The notes below the pieces were generated by a model. It ran no database searches. It saw only the letters and a list, made by a program, of their open reading frames with translations, and was not told the DNA's origin. Shown in pieces: positions 7,608-16,560 of a DNA stretch of 64,000 bases. Position numbers and translations under genes: made by a program. How positions within the stretch are numbered: the stretch's first letter is position 1; every line of letters starts with the position of its first letter. Source of the DNA: Cupriavidus taiwanensis (GTDB lineage Bacteria > Pseudomonadota > Gammaproteobacteria > Burkholderiales > Burkholderiaceae); contig NZ_LT984803.1 of NCBI RefSeq assembly GCF_900250115.1, positions 248,001 to 312,000 of the forward strand, in the 5' to 3' direction.

Positions 7608-9566
7608 ATGCAGGAATCGTCGGCGACGACCTTCCCGCGATGGCTGCTGGCGCACGCCCAGCAGCGGCCGGAGCATCCGGCCTATCGCGAGAAGGATCTC
7701 GGCATCTGGCAGACATACAGCTGGGCCCAGGCGGCACAGCAGGTGAGGGCGCTGGCATGTGGTCTGGCCGCGCTCGGCTTCAAGCGTGGCATGAACCTGG
7801 CGGTGGTGGGCGACAACCGTCCGCGCCTGTACTGGGCCATGACCGCGGCGCAGGCGTTGGGCGGCGTGCCGGTGCCGCTGTACCAGGACGCCATCGCCAA
7901 CGAGATGGTCTACGTGCTCAATGATGCGGAAATCGAGTTCGCCATCGTCGAGGACCAGGAGCAGGTCGACAAGCTGCTCGAAGTCGAGGCGCAGCTGGCA
8001 GAATCGGGCCGCACCGTGCGCCACGTCATCTTCGAAGACCCGCGCGGGCTGCTCGACTACGACCATCCCTCGCTGATGTCGTACCAGCGCCTGCAGGAAC
8101 TGGGGCGCGAGTTCGACCAGGCCCATCCTGGCTTCTATGACGAGGCCATCGCTGCCGGGCAGCCCGACGACACCGCCATCATCCTCTATACCTCGGGCAC
8201 CACCGGCAAGCCCAAGGGCGTGTGCCATTCGCACCATGGCCTGATCGGCTCGGCGCGCAACGGCTGCGCCTTCGACAAGCTCGACGCCGATGACGACGTG
8301 CTGTCCTACCTGCCGATGGCGTGGGTCGGCGACAACCTGTTCTCGTATGCGCAGGCGATGGTGGCGGGCTTTACGGTGAACTGCCCGGAATCGCGCGAAA
8401 CGGTGATGACCGACCTGCGCGAGATCGGCCCCACCTACTACTTCGCGCCGCCGCGCATCTACGAAGGCCTGCTGACGCAGGTGATGATCCGCATGGAGGA
8501 TGCCGGCTGGATCAAGCGCAAGCTGTTCCACTGGGCCATGGACGTGGCGCGCCGCTGCGGCACTGACATCCTCGACGGCCAGCCGGTGTCGGCGGTGGAG
8601 CGCGCGCGCTATGCGCTGGGCGAAGCGCTGGTCTACGGCCCGCTGCGCAACGTGCTGGGCATGAGCCGCATCCGCGTGGCCTATACCGCGGGCGAGGCCA
8701 TCGGCCCGGACCTGTTCCGCTTCTACCGCTCGATCGGCGTGAACCTGAAGCAGTTCTACGGCCAGACCGAGACCTGCGCCTATGTGTGCCTGCAGCCCGA
8801 CGGCAAGGTCAAGTTCGATTCCGTCGGACCCGCCGCGCCGGGCATGGAAATCCGCATCGCCGACAACGGCGAGGTGCTGGTGCGCGGCGTGGGCCTGCTC
8901 AAGTCCTACTACAAGCGCGAGGATGCCACGCGCGAGGCCATCAACGACGAGGGCTACTTCATGACCGGCGACGCCGGCGTGATCGACGCCGACGGCCACC
9001 TGAAGATCATCGACCGCGCCAAGGACGTGGGCAAGCTGGCCGATGGCTCGATGTTCGCGCCCAAGTACATCGAGAACAAGCTCAAGTTTTTCCCGTACAT
9101 CAAGGAAGCGGTGGCCTTCGGCAGCGGCCGCGACCAGGTCTGCGCCTTCATCAATATCGACTTCGAGGCAGTGGGCAACTGGGCCGAGCGCCGCCACCTG
9201 CCGTACGCGGGCTATGTCGACCTGGCCGCGCAGCCGGACGTGCTCGAGATGATCGGCGAATGCGTGAACCAGGTGAATGCGGACCTTGCCAACGACCCGA
9301 TGCTGGCGGGATCGCAGATCGCGCGCTTCCTGGTGCTGCACAAGGAGCTGGATCCGGACGACGACGAGCTGACCCGCACGCGCAAGGTACGGCGCGGCTT
9401 TATCGCGGAGAAGTACGGCGTGCTGGTCGACGCGCTCTATGCGGGCAAGTCCGAGCAGTTCATCGAGACGCGCGTCAAGTTTGAAGACGGGCGCGAGGGC
9501 AGCGTGTCGGCCACGCTGAAGCTGGTCGATGCCAGGCGGCTGCCGGTAGCGGCGCGCGCGGCATAA
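7608..9566 (+). CDS. AMP-dependent acyl-CoA synthetase (long-chain fatty-acid ligase type)
   Basis: A 652-residue adenylate-forming ligase. The phosphate-binding P-loop YTSGTTGKPKG is near residue 194. Later motifs include YGQTE (adenine pocket) and the MTGDAG and IIDRAKD segments that mark the hinge to the small C-terminal domain. It should activate a carboxylic acid to its CoA thioester using ATP. The start follows GGAGGGACAGGAGACAGCG, a strong ribosome-binding site. It leads a same-strand block with a Liv-type ABC importer and ends with a second CoA-ligase-like gene, which suggests uptake followed by CoA activation of an organic acid. The substrate cannot be read from sequence. Confidence 0.88.
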   Translation: MQESSATTFPRWLLAHAQQRPEHPAYREKDLGIWQTYSWAQAAQQVRALACGLAALGFKRGMNLAVVGDNRPRLYWAMTAAQALGGVPVPLYQDAIANEMVYVLNDAEIEFAIVEDQEQVDKLLEVEAQLAESGRTVRHVIFEDPRGLLDYDHPSLMSYQRLQELGREFDQAHPGFYDEAIAAGQPDDTAIILYTSGTTGKPKGVCHSHHGLIGSARNGCAFDKLDADDDVLSYLPMAWVGDNLFSYAQAMVAGFTVNCPESRETVMTDLREIGPTYYFAPPRIYEGLLTQVMIRMEDAGWIKRKLFHWAMDVARRCGTDILDGQPVSAVERARYALGEALVYGPLRNVLGMSRIRVAYTAGEAIGPDLFRFYRSIGVNLKQFYGQTETCAYVCLQPDGKVKFDSVGPAAPGMEIRIADNGEVLVRGVGLLKSYYKREDATREAINDEGYFMTGDAGVIDADGHLKIIDRAKDVGKLADGSMFAPKYIENKLKFFPYIKEAVAFGSGRDQVCAFINIDFEAVGNWAERRHLPYAGYVDLAAQPDVLEMIGECVNQVNADLANDPMLAGSQIARFLVLHKELDPDDDELTRTRKVRRGFIAEKYGVLVDALYAGKSEQFIETRVKFEDGREGSVSATLKLVDARRLPVAARAA

Positions 9567-9588
9567 GAGCACAGGTGGAGGCAGCAAG

Positions 9589-10548
9589 ATGACACAAGTG
9601 GCCTGGCAAGGCGCCGGCAAGCGCGAATGGGCGGCGGCACGCACCGATGCGAGCGGCGCCGGCAGTGGCGGTGCGATGGCGCCGGCAGGACCGTTGCCCC
9701 CGGCGGGGCTGGTGGATGACAGCGGGATGCATCCCGGCATCCGCCATGAACAGCGCACCGGCGCGCAGGCGCGCACCGGCGGCGAGGTGATCCTGGACCT
9801 GCAGCACATCTCGCTGTCGTTCGGCGGGGTCAAGGCGCTGACCGATATCTCGTTCGACGTGTGCGAGCACGAGGTGCGCGCCATCATCGGCCCGAACGGA
9901 GCCGGCAAGAGTTCGATGCTGAACGTGATCAACGGCGTCTACCACCCGCAGCAGGGGCGCATCGTGTTCCGCGGCGAGGAACGCAAGCAGATGCACCCGA
10001 CCGCCGCGGCGCGCCAGGGCATTGCGCGCACGTTCCAGAACATCGCGCTGTTCAAGGGCATGACGGTGCTGGACAACATCATGACCGGTCGCAACACGCA
10101 GTTCCGCACCTCGTGGTTTGCGCACGCGCTGTGGTGGGGCCCGGCCCGCAACGAGGAAATGCGGCACCGGCAGAAGGTGGAGGAGGTGATCGACTTCCTC
10201 GAAATCCAGTCGATCCGCAAGACTCCGGTGGGGCGCCTGCCGTACGGCCTGCAGAAGCGCGTCGAGCTGGCGCGCGCGCTCGCCGCCGAGCCGTCGATGC
10301 TGCTGCTCGATGAGCCGATGGCCGGCATGAACGTGGAAGAGAAGCAGGACATGTGCCGCTTCATCCTCGATGTGAACCGGCAGTTCGGCACCACCATCGT
10401 GCTGATCGAGCACGACATGGGCGTGGTGATGGATATCTCCGACCGCGTGGTGGTGCTGGACTATGGCAAGAAGATCGGGGATGGCACGCCGGAGGAGGTG
10501 AAGGGCAATCCGGACGTGATCAAGGCGTATTTGGGAACATCGCACTGA
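9589..10548 (+). CDS. Liv-type ABC transporter ATP-binding protein (LivG-like)
   Basis: A 319-residue ATPase of the hydrophobic amino acid/amide (HAAT) importer class. Walker A GPNGAGKS is near residues 102-109; the ABC signature here is the variant LPYGLQKRVELARAL, followed by Walker B MLLLDEP. The catalytic core resembles LivG (about 255 residues), but the protein carries ~60 extra N-terminal residues rich in Ala, Gly and Pro. The ATG follows GGTGGAGGCAGCAAG, so the long form is supported by a good ribosome-binding site. It lies 22 bases after the ligase gene and belongs to the same block as livH-, livM-, binding-protein and livF-like genes. Confidence 0.9.
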   Translation: MTQVAWQGAGKREWAAARTDASGAGSGGAMAPAGPLPPAGLVDDSGMHPGIRHEQRTGAQARTGGEVILDLQHISLSFGGVKALTDISFDVCEHEVRAIIGPNGAGKSSMLNVINGVYHPQQGRIVFRGEERKQMHPTAAARQGIARTFQNIALFKGMTVLDNIMTGRNTQFRTSWFAHALWWGPARNEEMRHRQKVEEVIDFLEIQSIRKTPVGRLPYGLQKRVELARALAAEPSMLLLDEPMAGMNVEEKQDMCRFILDVNRQFGTTIVLIEHDMGVVMDISDRVVVLDYGKKIGDGTPEEVKGNPDVIKAYLGTSH

Positions 10549-10554
10549 TTGTTT

Positions 10555-10586
10555 GCTCCCCTCTCCCGCGCGCGGGAGAGGGGAGC
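10555..10586. repeat. Palindromic intergenic repeat, copy 1
   Basis: A 32-base perfect palindrome with arms GCTCCCCTCTCCCGCG and CGCGGGAGAGGGGAGC between the livG-like and livH-like genes. It is the most symmetrical of nine related copies in the window. Confidence 0.85.
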
Positions 10587-10632
10587 CGGACAGCGGTATT
10601 GGTAGACCAACAGATGCAAGCAAAGGCAAACC

Positions 10633-11547
10633 ATGACGTTCTTCTTTGAAATCCTGCTCGGCGGCCTGCTGTCGGGACTGATGTACTCGCTGGTGGCGCT
10701 GGGCTTCGTGCTGATCTACAAGGCCTCGGGCGTGTTCAACTTTGCCCAGGGCGCGATGGTCTACTTTGCCGCGCTGGCGGTGGTGGGGCTGATGGACAAG
10801 GGCATGCCGATGTGGGCGGCGGTGATCGGCGCCTTCGTGGTGATGATCCTGGTCGGCATGAGCACTGAGCGCTTCGTGTTGCGCAAGCTGGTCAACCAGC
10901 CGCCGATCACGCTGTTCATGGCCACCATCGGGCTGTCGTTCTTCCTCGAAGGTCTGGGGCCGCTCTTGTTCGGCAATGAAGTGCGCCCGATCAACCTGGG
11001 CATCGTCGACGAGCCGATCGAATCGATCCTGACCAATTTCAACATCGTTATCTCCAAGTTCGACCTTGCCGCCGCGGCCATCGCTGGCGCGCTGGTGGGA
11101 TCGCTGGCGCTGTTCTTCCAGTACACCAAGGTCGGCCGCGCGCTGCGCGCGGTGGCCGACGACCACCAGGCCGCGCTGTCGCTGGGCATCCCGCTGCAGA
11201 ACATCTGGGCCATCGTATGGGGCGTGGCGGGCTTCGTCGCGCTGGTGGCGGGCATGCTGTGGGGCTCGCGCAATGGCGTGCAGTTCGCGCTGACGCTGAC
11301 CGCGCTGAAGGCGCTGCCGGTGCTGATCCTGGGCGGTTTCACTTCGGTGCCCGGCGCCATCGTCGGCGGGCTGATCATCGGCGCCTCGGAGAAGCTGGCC
11401 GAGATCTATATCCCGCCGGTGTTCCAGTCGGTGTTTGGTGGCAATTTCGGCGGCATCGAAGGGTGGTTCCCGTACGTGTTTGCCTTGCTGTTCCTGCTGG
11501 TGCGGCCCGAGGGGCTGTTCGGCGAGAAACATATCGATCGCGTCTGA
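10633..11547 (+). CDS. Branched-chain amino acid-type ABC transporter permease (LivH-like)
   Basis: A 304-residue inner-membrane permease with about eight hydrophobic segments. The start MTFFFEILLGGLLSGLMYSL and the conserved ALGFVLIYKASGVFNFAQG region are typical of LivH. The cytoplasmic loop TKVGRALRAVADDHQAALSLGI is the expected contact for the ATPases. It pairs with the LivM-like permease 24 bases downstream to form the channel of the importer. A palindromic repeat lies just upstream, so the distal genes may have somewhat different expression. Confidence 0.92.
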   Translation: MTFFFEILLGGLLSGLMYSLVALGFVLIYKASGVFNFAQGAMVYFAALAVVGLMDKGMPMWAAVIGAFVVMILVGMSTERFVLRKLVNQPPITLFMATIGLSFFLEGLGPLLFGNEVRPINLGIVDEPIESILTNFNIVISKFDLAAAAIAGALVGSLALFFQYTKVGRALRAVADDHQAALSLGIPLQNIWAIVWGVAGFVALVAGMLWGSRNGVQFALTLTALKALPVLILGGFTSVPGAIVGGLIIGASEKLAEIYIPPVFQSVFGGNFGGIEGWFPYVFALLFLLVRPEGLFGEKHIDRV

Positions 11548-11571
11548 CCGACTTCGCACAGGAGAGTTGCC

Positions 11572-12648
11572 ATGTTCTATCGTGAGGCCGGCCAGTTCAA
11601 GACCAGCTACGTCACCGACAGCCAGATCTTCCCGATCCGCCAGGACCGCATCGGCTTTGCCGTGCTGATGGCGATCGCCTTCGTGGCGGTCCCGTTCATC
11701 GGGTCGGAATACTGGTTCTCGGCGATCCTGATCCCGTTCCTGATCTTCTCGCTGGCGGCGCTGGGGCTGAATATCCTGACCGGCTATGCCGGCCAGCTGT
11801 CGCTGGGCACCGCGGCCTTCATGGCGGTGGGCGCGTATGCGGCCTACAACTTCCAGCTGCGCATCGAAGGCATGCCGGTGCTGCTGACGTTTATCCTGGC
11901 GGGCCTGTCGGCGGCGATGGTGGGCGTGGCGTTCGGCCTGCCGTCGCTGCGCATCAAGGGCTTCTACCTGGCGGTGGCGACGCTGGCGGCGCAGTTCTTC
12001 GTGGTGTGGGCGCTGACCAAGTTTCCCTGGTTCTCCAACAACAGCTCGTCGGGCGTGATCACGGCGCAGCGGCTGGACCTGTTCGGCTTCGCCATCGACA
12101 CCCCGGTGAAGAAGTACCTGTTCGTGCTGGCGATCGTCACGGTGCTGGCGCTGGCGGCCAAGAACATGGTGCGCTCGGCCACCGGCCGCGCCTGGATGTC
12201 GGTGCGCGACATGGACGTGGCGGCGGAGGTCATCGGCATTCCGCTGATGCGCACCAAGCTGCTGGCATTCGCGGTCAGCTCGTTCTACTGCGGCGTGGCC
12301 GGCGCGCTGTACGCGTTCTGCTACCTGGGCTCGGTCGAGCCGGACGGATTCTCGCTGGACCTGTCGTTCCGCGTGCTGTTCATGATCATCATCGGCGGCG
12401 TGGGCAGCATCATGGGCTCGTTCCTGGGCGCGGCCTTCATCCTGCTGTTGCCGATCTTCCTGGACAACGTGCTGCCGCCGCTGGCATCGCTGCTGCACCT
12501 GCCCTTTACCAATGCCACCGTGTCGCACATCCAGCTGATGGTGTTCGGCGGGCTGATCATCTTCTTCCTGATCGTCGAGCCGCACGGACTGGCCCGTCTG
12601 TGGCAGATCGCCAAGGAGAAGCTGAGGCTGTGGCCGTTCCCGCACTGA
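11572..12648 (+). CDS. Branched-chain amino acid-type ABC transporter permease (LivM-like)
   Basis: A 358-residue inner-membrane protein with roughly ten hydrophobic segments. The conserved GLNILTGYAGQLSLGTAAFMAVGAY region (split as GLNILTGYAGQ, LSLGTAAFMAVGAY) and the loop RSATGRAWMSVRDMDVAAEV are LivM hallmarks. The first ~40 residues are a polar extension before the first membrane span. The ATG follows AGGAGAGTTGCC. It forms the heterodimeric channel with the preceding LivH-like permease. Confidence 0.92.
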   Translation: MFYREAGQFKTSYVTDSQIFPIRQDRIGFAVLMAIAFVAVPFIGSEYWFSAILIPFLIFSLAALGLNILTGYAGQLSLGTAAFMAVGAYAAYNFQLRIEGMPVLLTFILAGLSAAMVGVAFGLPSLRIKGFYLAVATLAAQFFVVWALTKFPWFSNNSSSGVITAQRLDLFGFAIDTPVKKYLFVLAIVTVLALAAKNMVRSATGRAWMSVRDMDVAAEVIGIPLMRTKLLAFAVSSFYCGVAGALYAFCYLGSVEPDGFSLDLSFRVLFMIIIGGVGSIMGSFLGAAFILLLPIFLDNVLPPLASLLHLPFTNATVSHIQLMVFGGLIIFFLIVEPHGLARLWQIAKEKLRLWPFPH

Positions 12649-12740
12649 CGGAGCGGGGTTCCCGATTCACCGCAGTTCCTGTGTGAAGTACTGAAGCTTA
12701 CGCATAACGAAACGCTCCACCGAGGGCGAAGGAGACTGTC

Positions 12741-14078
12741 ATGACCAACCTGATCCGCAACGTGCAACGCGCCGCCCTGGTGGTCAGCGCCGCGGCTGCA
12801 CTGCTGGCGCCGGCGGTGCCGGCACTGGCGCAAAGCAACGAGCAGTTCATCGCGCTGCCGAGCTATCGCGTGGGGCCCTATGGCGCCAACGGGCAGTCCT
12901 GGTATGGCGGCTTCATCGACTACCTCAACTACGTCAACCTCAAGGACGGCGGTGTCAACGGCGTCAAGCTGAGCTGGGAAGAGTGCGAGACCGAGTACAA
13001 CAACGCCAAGGGCGTGGAGTGCTACGAGCGCCTGAAGGCCAAGAACGCCACCACCAAGGGCACCGCCTACCACGCCATGTCGACCGGCATCTCGTACGCG
13101 CTGGTCGACAAGACCGCGGCCGACAAGGTGCCGCTGGTGATGATGGGCTACGGCCGCACCGACGCGGTCGACGGCTCGGTGTTTCCGTATGCGTTCCCGC
13201 TGGTGACCACGTACCAGATGCAGGTCTCGGCCATCGTCAAGTACCTGGCCAGCAAGAGCGGCGGCTCGCTGGCCGGCAAGAAGATCGTCTACCTGTACCA
13301 CGACTCTGCCTATGGCAAGGAGCCGATCGTGGCGCTGCAGGCCGAGGCGCGGCTGGGCAAGTTCAACCTGGTCGAGATCCCGGTGGCGCACCCCGGCAAC
13401 GAGCAGGGCGCGCAGTGGCTGAAGATCCGCCAGGAGAACCCCGACTACGTGATTTTCTGGGGCTGGGGCGTGATGAACCAGACCGCGCTGAAGGCGGCGC
13501 AGAAGGTCGGCTTCTCGCGCGACAAGATGATCGGCTCCTGGTGGGCGGGCTCCGAGGAAGACACGGTTCCGGCCGGTGATGCCTCGAAGGGCTACATGAG
13601 CGCGACCTGGAACGTTGCCGGCAAGAGCGTGCCGCTGATCGCCGATATCGAGAAGGTGGTGTACGGCGCCGGCAAGGGCAATATGCAGGACAAGAACAAG
13701 GTCGGTTCGGTGCTGTACAACCGCGGCGTGTCGGCGGCGGTGGTAACGGTGGAAGCGGTGCGCGTGGCGCAGGCCAAGTTCGGCAAGGGCAAGCCCATGA
13801 CCGGCGAACAGATGCGCTGGGCCTTCGAGAACCTGAACCTGACCAACGCCCGCCTGCAGCAGCTGGGCGCCACCGGCCTGCTGCCGGAGATCAAGACCAG
13901 CTGCGAGAACCACGAAGGCTCGGGCAAGGTGAAGATCCAGCAGTGGGACGGCAGCAAGTGGGTGGTGGTGTCGGACTGGATCGAGGGCAACAAGGGCCTG
14001 ATCCACCCGCTGTTCAAGGCCACCGCGGCGCAGTACGCCAAGGAGAAGGGGATTACGCCGGGGTGCTCGAAGAGCTGA
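12741..14078 (+). CDS. ABC transporter periplasmic substrate-binding protein (HAAT family)
   Basis: A 445-residue exported protein with a signal peptide cleaved around residue 30 (LAPAVPALA, then QSNEQ). The mature part is a two-lobed periplasmic binding protein of the Peripla_BP_6/LivK type. It is longer than LivK (about 345), as in the subgroup linked to aromatic or organic-acid importers. The segment YVIFWGWGVMNQTALKAAQKVGF is typical of this subgroup when read as two parts (YVIFWGWGVMN, QTALKAAQKVGF). The ATG follows GAAGGAGACTGTC. It decides the substrate of the importer, but I cannot identify the ligand. Confidence 0.9.
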   Translation: MTNLIRNVQRAALVVSAAAALLAPAVPALAQSNEQFIALPSYRVGPYGANGQSWYGGFIDYLNYVNLKDGGVNGVKLSWEECETEYNNAKGVECYERLKAKNATTKGTAYHAMSTGISYALVDKTAADKVPLVMMGYGRTDAVDGSVFPYAFPLVTTYQMQVSAIVKYLASKSGGSLAGKKIVYLYHDSAYGKEPIVALQAEARLGKFNLVEIPVAHPGNEQGAQWLKIRQENPDYVIFWGWGVMNQTALKAAQKVGFSRDKMIGSWWAGSEEDTVPAGDASKGYMSATWNVAGKSVPLIADIEKVVYGAGKGNMQDKNKVGSVLYNRGVSAAVVTVEAVRVAQAKFGKGKPMTGEQMRWAFENLNLTNARLQQLGATGLLPEIKTSCENHEGSGKVKIQQWDGSKWVVVSDWIEGNKGLIHPLFKATAAQYAKEKGITPGCSKS

Positions 14079-14101
14079 TGGCCCTCGACTCCCGACGGCT
14101 T

Positions 14102-14131
14102 GCTCCCCTCTCCCGTCAGCGGGAGAGGGAG
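14102..14131. repeat. Palindromic intergenic repeat, copy 2
   Basis: GCTCCCCTCTCCCG TCAG CGGGAGAGGGAGT, a slightly imperfect copy, between the binding-protein and LivF-like genes. Confidence 0.8.
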
Positions 14132-14190
14132 TACACCGGCAGCAAGCTGAAAGTCCACCGCAACATCGCCACACCACCACGAGCCGCACC

Positions 14191-15006
14191 ATGAGCCTCC
14201 TGTCCGTCAACAACATCGAAGTCATCTACGATCATGTGATCCTGGTGCTCAAGGGCGTTTCGCTCGAGGTGCCGGAGGGCAAGATCGTGGCGCTGCTGGG
14301 CGCCAACGGCGCGGGCAAGACCACCACGCTCAAGGCCATCTCCAACCTGCTGCAGGCCGAGCGCGGCGATGTCACCAAGGGCTCGATCGAGTACCGCGGC
14401 GACCGCGTCGACCAGCTCACCCCCAACGACCTGGTGCGCCGCGGCGTGATCCAGGTGATGGAAGGGCGCCACTGCTTCGCGCACCTGACCATCGAGGAAA
14501 ACCTGCTCACCGGCGCCTACACGCGCGGCCTGTCGCGCGGCCAGACCCGCGACGAGCTGGAGAAGATCTACGAATACTTCCCGCGCCTGAAGACGCGCCG
14601 CAAGTCGCAGGCGGGCTACACCTCCGGCGGCGAGCAGCAGATGTGCGCGATCGGCCGGGCCATGATGGCCAAGCCCGCGATGATCCTGCTGGACGAGCCC
14701 TCGATGGGACTGGCGCCGCAGATCGTCGAGGAGATCTTCGAGATCGTGCGCGGCCTGAACTCGCGCGAGAACGTCAGCTTCCTGCTGGCCGAGCAGAACA
14801 CCATGGTGGCGCTGCGCTACGCCGACTATGGCTACATCCTCGAGAACGGCCGCGTGGTGATGGACGGCGACGCCGAGTCGCTGCGCACCAACGAGGACGT
14901 CAAGGAGTTTTACCTGGGCGTGGCCGCCAACGACTCCGACGGCCCCGGCCGCAAATCGTTCCGCGACGTCAAGAGTTACCGCCGCCGCAAGCGCTGGCTG
15001 GCCTAG
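14191..15006 (+). CDS. Liv-type ABC transporter ATP-binding protein (LivF-like)
   Basis: A 271-residue ATPase. Walker A GANGAGKT is near residues 37-44; the signature is TSGGEQQMCAIGRAM and Walker B is MILLDEPSMGLAP, all typical of LivF. A short basic tail (about 255-271) extends beyond the usual length. With the LivG-like protein it energises the permease pair. It is preceded by a palindromic repeat and followed 85 bases later by the second ligase gene. Confidence 0.92.
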   Translation: MSLLSVNNIEVIYDHVILVLKGVSLEVPEGKIVALLGANGAGKTTTLKAISNLLQAERGDVTKGSIEYRGDRVDQLTPNDLVRRGVIQVMEGRHCFAHLTIEENLLTGAYTRGLSRGQTRDELEKIYEYFPRLKTRRKSQAGYTSGGEQQMCAIGRAMMAKPAMILLDEPSMGLAPQIVEEIFEIVRGLNSRENVSFLLAEQNTMVALRYADYGYILENGRVVMDGDAESLRTNEDVKEFYLGVAANDSDGPGRKSFRDVKSYRRRKRWLA

Positions 15007-15091
15007 CAAGCGCCTGTTTTTCACCCGGCCTTGCCACCACGCGCCCGGCGGCGCGCGGCAGGCTGCATTCCATTCCCTGACGCACAGCATC

Positions 15092-16342
15092 ATGCCCGAA
15101 TACTTCGATCCGCTCGAAACCCGCGCGCCGGAAGTCCGCGAGCAGGCGCTCCTTGCCGCCGTGGCACGCCAGGTGGCCCACGCGCGCGAACACGCGCCTT
15201 ACTTTGCCGACCTGCTGGCTGGCGTCGATCCGCGCCTGCTGACCTCGCGCGCGGCGCTGGCCGAACTGCCGGTGACGCGCAAGTCTGATCTGAGCGCACG
15301 CCAGCGCGCGCTGCCGCCGCTGGGCGGGCTCAACGCGACGCCGCTGGGCAAGCTGCGCCACGTGTTCCAGTCGCCCGGCCCGATCCACGAACCCGACGGC
15401 CACGACGCCGACTGGTGGCGCACCGCGCGCGCCATGCACGCCGCCGGCTTTCGCGCCGGGGACCTGGTCTACAACACCTTCTCCTACCACTTCACGCCGG
15501 CCGGCATGATGATGGAAAGCGGCGCCCACCGTCTGGGCTGCTGCGTGTTCCCGGCCGGCGTCGGCCAGACCGATTCGCAGGTGCAGGCGCTGGCCAGCCT
15601 GCAGCCGGCGGCCTATGCCGGCACGCCGTCGTTCCTCAAGCTGCTGCTCGAGCGCGGCGATGAACTCGGCACGCCCTGCACCAGCCTGGCCAAAGCGCTG
15701 GTTTCGGGCGAGGCCCTGCCGCCGTCGCTGCGCAACTGGTTCCGCGATCGCGGGGTGCGCGTGCAGCAGATGTACGGCACCGCCGATGTCGGCCTGATCG
15801 CGTATGAAACCGAAGGCGGCGACGGCTGGGTGGTGGACGAGGGCGTGCTGGTCGAGATCGTCGAGCCCGGCGGCTCGCGCCCCATGCCCGAGGGCGAGAC
15901 CGGCGAGGTGGTGGTGACGGTGCTGGGCAATGGCGACTATCCGCTGATCCGCTTCGGCACCGGTGACCTGTCGGCGGTGGTGCCGGCGTCGTCGCAGCGG
16001 CCCAGCCCGTGCGGCCGCACCAATGTCCGCCTCAAGGGCTGGCTCGGGCGCGCCGACCAGGCCACCAAGGTCAAGGGCATGTTCGTGCATCCCGGGCAGG
16101 TGGCCGAGGTGCTGCGGCGCCATCCGGAAATCCGCGCGGCGCGGCTGGTGGTGACAGGCGACCCGGGCGCCGACGTGATGACGCTGCACTGCGAGGCGAC
16201 GCGTGAAGACGCCGACCTGCAGCGCGCGGTGGCCGAGTCGCTGCGCGAGGTGATGCGGCTGCGAGGCGAGGTGGCGTTCGTGGCGGCGGGATCGTTGCCG
16301 CAGGACGGGAGGTTGATCGAGGACGCGCGCCGCTACGATTGA
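15092..16342 (+). CDS. Phenylacetate-CoA ligase-like adenylating enzyme
   Basis: A 416-residue protein of the PaaK-like branch of adenylate-forming enzymes. Supporting features are an N-terminal helical part (QVAHAREHAPYFADLLAGVD), the YNTFSYHFTPAGMMMESGAHRLG core region when read in pieces (YNTFSYHFTPAG, MMMESGAHRLG), the QMYGTADVG adenine-pocket motif and the RTNVRLKGWLGRADQATKVKG hinge (RTNVRLKGW, LGRADQATKVKG). PaaK members make CoA thioesters of aryl acids. It ends the importer block, so it may act on the imported compound or on a downstream product. It is shorter than canonical PaaK (~435), and the substrate is not known. Confidence 0.8.
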   Translation: MPEYFDPLETRAPEVREQALLAAVARQVAHAREHAPYFADLLAGVDPRLLTSRAALAELPVTRKSDLSARQRALPPLGGLNATPLGKLRHVFQSPGPIHEPDGHDADWWRTARAMHAAGFRAGDLVYNTFSYHFTPAGMMMESGAHRLGCCVFPAGVGQTDSQVQALASLQPAAYAGTPSFLKLLLERGDELGTPCTSLAKALVSGEALPPSLRNWFRDRGVRVQQMYGTADVGLIAYETEGGDGWVVDEGVLVEIVEPGGSRPMPEGETGEVVVTVLGNGDYPLIRFGTGDLSAVVPASSQRPSPCGRTNVRLKGWLGRADQATKVKGMFVHPGQVAEVLRRHPEIRAARLVVTGDPGADVMTLHCEATREDADLQRAVAESLREVMRLRGEVAFVAAGSLPQDGRLIEDARRYD

Positions 16343-16383
16343 GCCGGGGCCCGGCTGGCAGCTTCAGACTTCGTTGACCCGCC

Positions 16384-16427
16384 GGCCCTCTCCCCCGGCC
16401 CCTCTCCCGCAGGCGGGAGAGGGGAGC
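16384..16427. repeat. Palindromic intergenic repeat, copy 3 (extended form)
   Basis: Extended form with an added GGCCCTCTCCCCC arm before the core, ending GCGGGAGAGGGGAGC. It is arranged head-to-head with copy 4, 50 bases away. Confidence 0.82.
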
Positions 16428-16477
16428 AAACCGTCCGCCTGCTAGGGCGTTAGAGCTTGCCAGCGCCCCGTGCATTC

Positions 16478-16522
16478 GCTCCCCTCTCCCGCGCGCGGGA
16501 GAGGGGTGGGGGAGAGGGCCGG
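16478..16522. repeat. Palindromic intergenic repeat, copy 4 (inverted relative to copy 3)
   Basis: Starts GCTCCCCTCTCCCGCG and ends GGGGGAGAGGGCC, the reverse complement of the copy 3 arrangement. The pair could fold into a large cruciform between the convergent ligase and DUF454 genes. Confidence 0.82.
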
Positions 16523-16560
16523 AGCCTCCACGAAGTAAAGACCGTCGACAGACCCCAACC

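Noticed and set aside
7401..12645. Two very long open frames (843 and 1056 codons) antisense to the ligase/ABC block
   Set aside because: Composition is Arg/His/Gln-rich shadow sequence, and the sense frames are clear ligase and ABC genes.
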